From: Chromatiales bacterium
GTDB taxonomy: Bacteria; Pseudomonadota; Gammaproteobacteria; Chromatiales; Chromatiaceae
Length of the DNA stretch: 13,763 nt
Assembly (NCBI GenBank): GCA_024639625.1
Contig: JAHEIA010000016.1
Location: 1-13,763 of the forward strand
Direction of reading: 5' to 3'
Under the pieces are notes generated by a model. It was not told where the DNA came from and made no database searches. It saw only the letters and a list, made by a program, of their open reading frames with translations. Below, piece by piece: positions 13,222 to 13,763 of the stretch. A program made the translations under genes and the position numbers. Each line of letters opens with the position of its first letter. Position 1 is the first letter of the stretch.

Positions 13222-13755
13222 CTACCGCCAGCCGACTCCGCGACGCCCCACCCCGACGCCGTGAAAGCCGGGGCCGACACCGCCGCCCACACCGATCCAA
13301 TCGATGAACAACGCAGTCGCACCACCGGATTGGGGCATCGTCCCTTCGACAAGCTTGTACTCGTAGACCATGTCATTGCCGTCAATGACGGGATGGCTGA
13401 TCTCTACTACGGCTAGAGTGTTTTCCGCCTGCCCCGACTCCAACACCGAAAGCGTGGCGTTGGGCGGGTCGGCGGCAAAGTTATCCGGTCCCTCGCCCGC
13501 CTTCCATTCGTCCATGTAGGCATCCATCGCAACGTGCCCGGCAATCCGTACCGGGCGGTCGGAGAAATACAGCGTTTGTTGGCTCACCTTGACCAGACGC
13601 AGGGTCTTGGCGTCGGCGTCCAGATCTTCCGCAGTCTGCACGAACATCAACTGGATCTTCTCGTCCCCCGCCTTTGCCAATGACGATGCGGAGATCAACG
13701 GGGTAGCCACCGCCAGCGGCGCCGCGGTGGCCATGAACTTGCGTCTTGTCGTCAT
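13222..13755 (-). CDS. Tat-exported protein of unknown function, FSDRPxR / DPPNAxLSVL family
   Basis: The 177-residue product begins MTTRRKFMATAAPLAVATPL, a twin-arginine signal (TRRKFM) with likely cleavage after SLAKA near residue 29. The mature part reads IQLMFVQTAEDL, LRLVKVSQQTLYFSDRPVRIAGHV, MDEWKAGEGPDNF and AADPPNATLSVLE, ending in ALFIDWIG. I recall a hypothetical proteobacterial family with FVQxA, TLYFSDRPxRxxGH, FxxDPPNAxLSVL and FIDxIG, in which the C-terminus continues RPLTPVSVAGVxRRT. Here that end is replaced by a glycine-rich tail, GVGGGVGPGFHGVGVGRRGVGWR. Tat export suggests folding, perhaps with a cofactor, before transport. Only eight bases lie upstream of the ATG, so ribosome site and upstream neighbour cannot be judged. 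It heads the operon with DUF2092-B and small protein B. Confidence 0.83.
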   Translation of the reverse strand: MTTRRKFMATAAPLAVATPLISASSLAKAGDEKIQLMFVQTAEDLDADAKTLRLVKVSQQTLYFSDRPVRIAGHVAMDAYMDEWKAGEGPDNFAADPPNATLSVLESGQAENTLAVVEISHPVIDGNDMVYEYKLVEGTMPQSGGATALFIDWIGVGGGVGPGFHGVGVGRRGVGWR

Positions 13756-13763
13756 TTGTCATT

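Overview
The window is high-GC bacterial DNA with compact, Shine-Dalgarno-led genes, no introns and no RNA genes. The gene set (di-haem cytochrome c peroxidase, AraC regulator with an arabinose-binding-like sensor, FadL-type channel, many lipoproteins and Sec/Tat signal peptides) points to a Gram-negative proteobacterium. Gammaproteobacteria is my best guess, but the sequence alone does not settle the class.

Left part (1-4081). A cytochrome c peroxidase/MauG-type gene runs off the left edge on the minus strand. It is followed by more than 600 bases with no recognisable gene but with a perfect CRP/FNR-superfamily-type palindrome (710-725). Next comes a decayed, frameshifted plus-strand fragment of an FAD-dependent monooxygenase (about 1049-1553). 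A small exported acidic protein (minus, 1554-1895) diverges from an AraC-family regulator (plus, 2186-3280), and the shared intergenic region carries two clean inverted repeats. A small lipoprotein gene with a good sigma70-type promoter follows (3572-4081).

Right part (4208-13755). Ten consecutive minus-strand genes are bounded by a likely bidirectional terminator at 4170-4202. In transcription order they are: a Tat-signal protein, DUF2092-B, small two-cysteine protein B, a FadL/TodX-type channel, DUF2092-A, small two-cysteine protein A, a 357-residue lipoprotein, a MetA-pathway-type outer-membrane barrel, a chalcone-isomerase-like periplasmic protein and a patatin-like lipoprotein. All ten carry an export signal.

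The DUF2092 plus small-protein pair occurs twice, in the same order and with 15-20 bp internal spacing, on either side of the FadL-type channel. This duplicated, entirely envelope-directed cluster is the best candidate for an undescribed system. A role in moving or sensing hydrophobic or lipid-like molecules across the envelope is my inference from FadL, the LolA-like character I recall for DUF2092, and the patatin. It is not shown by the sequence.
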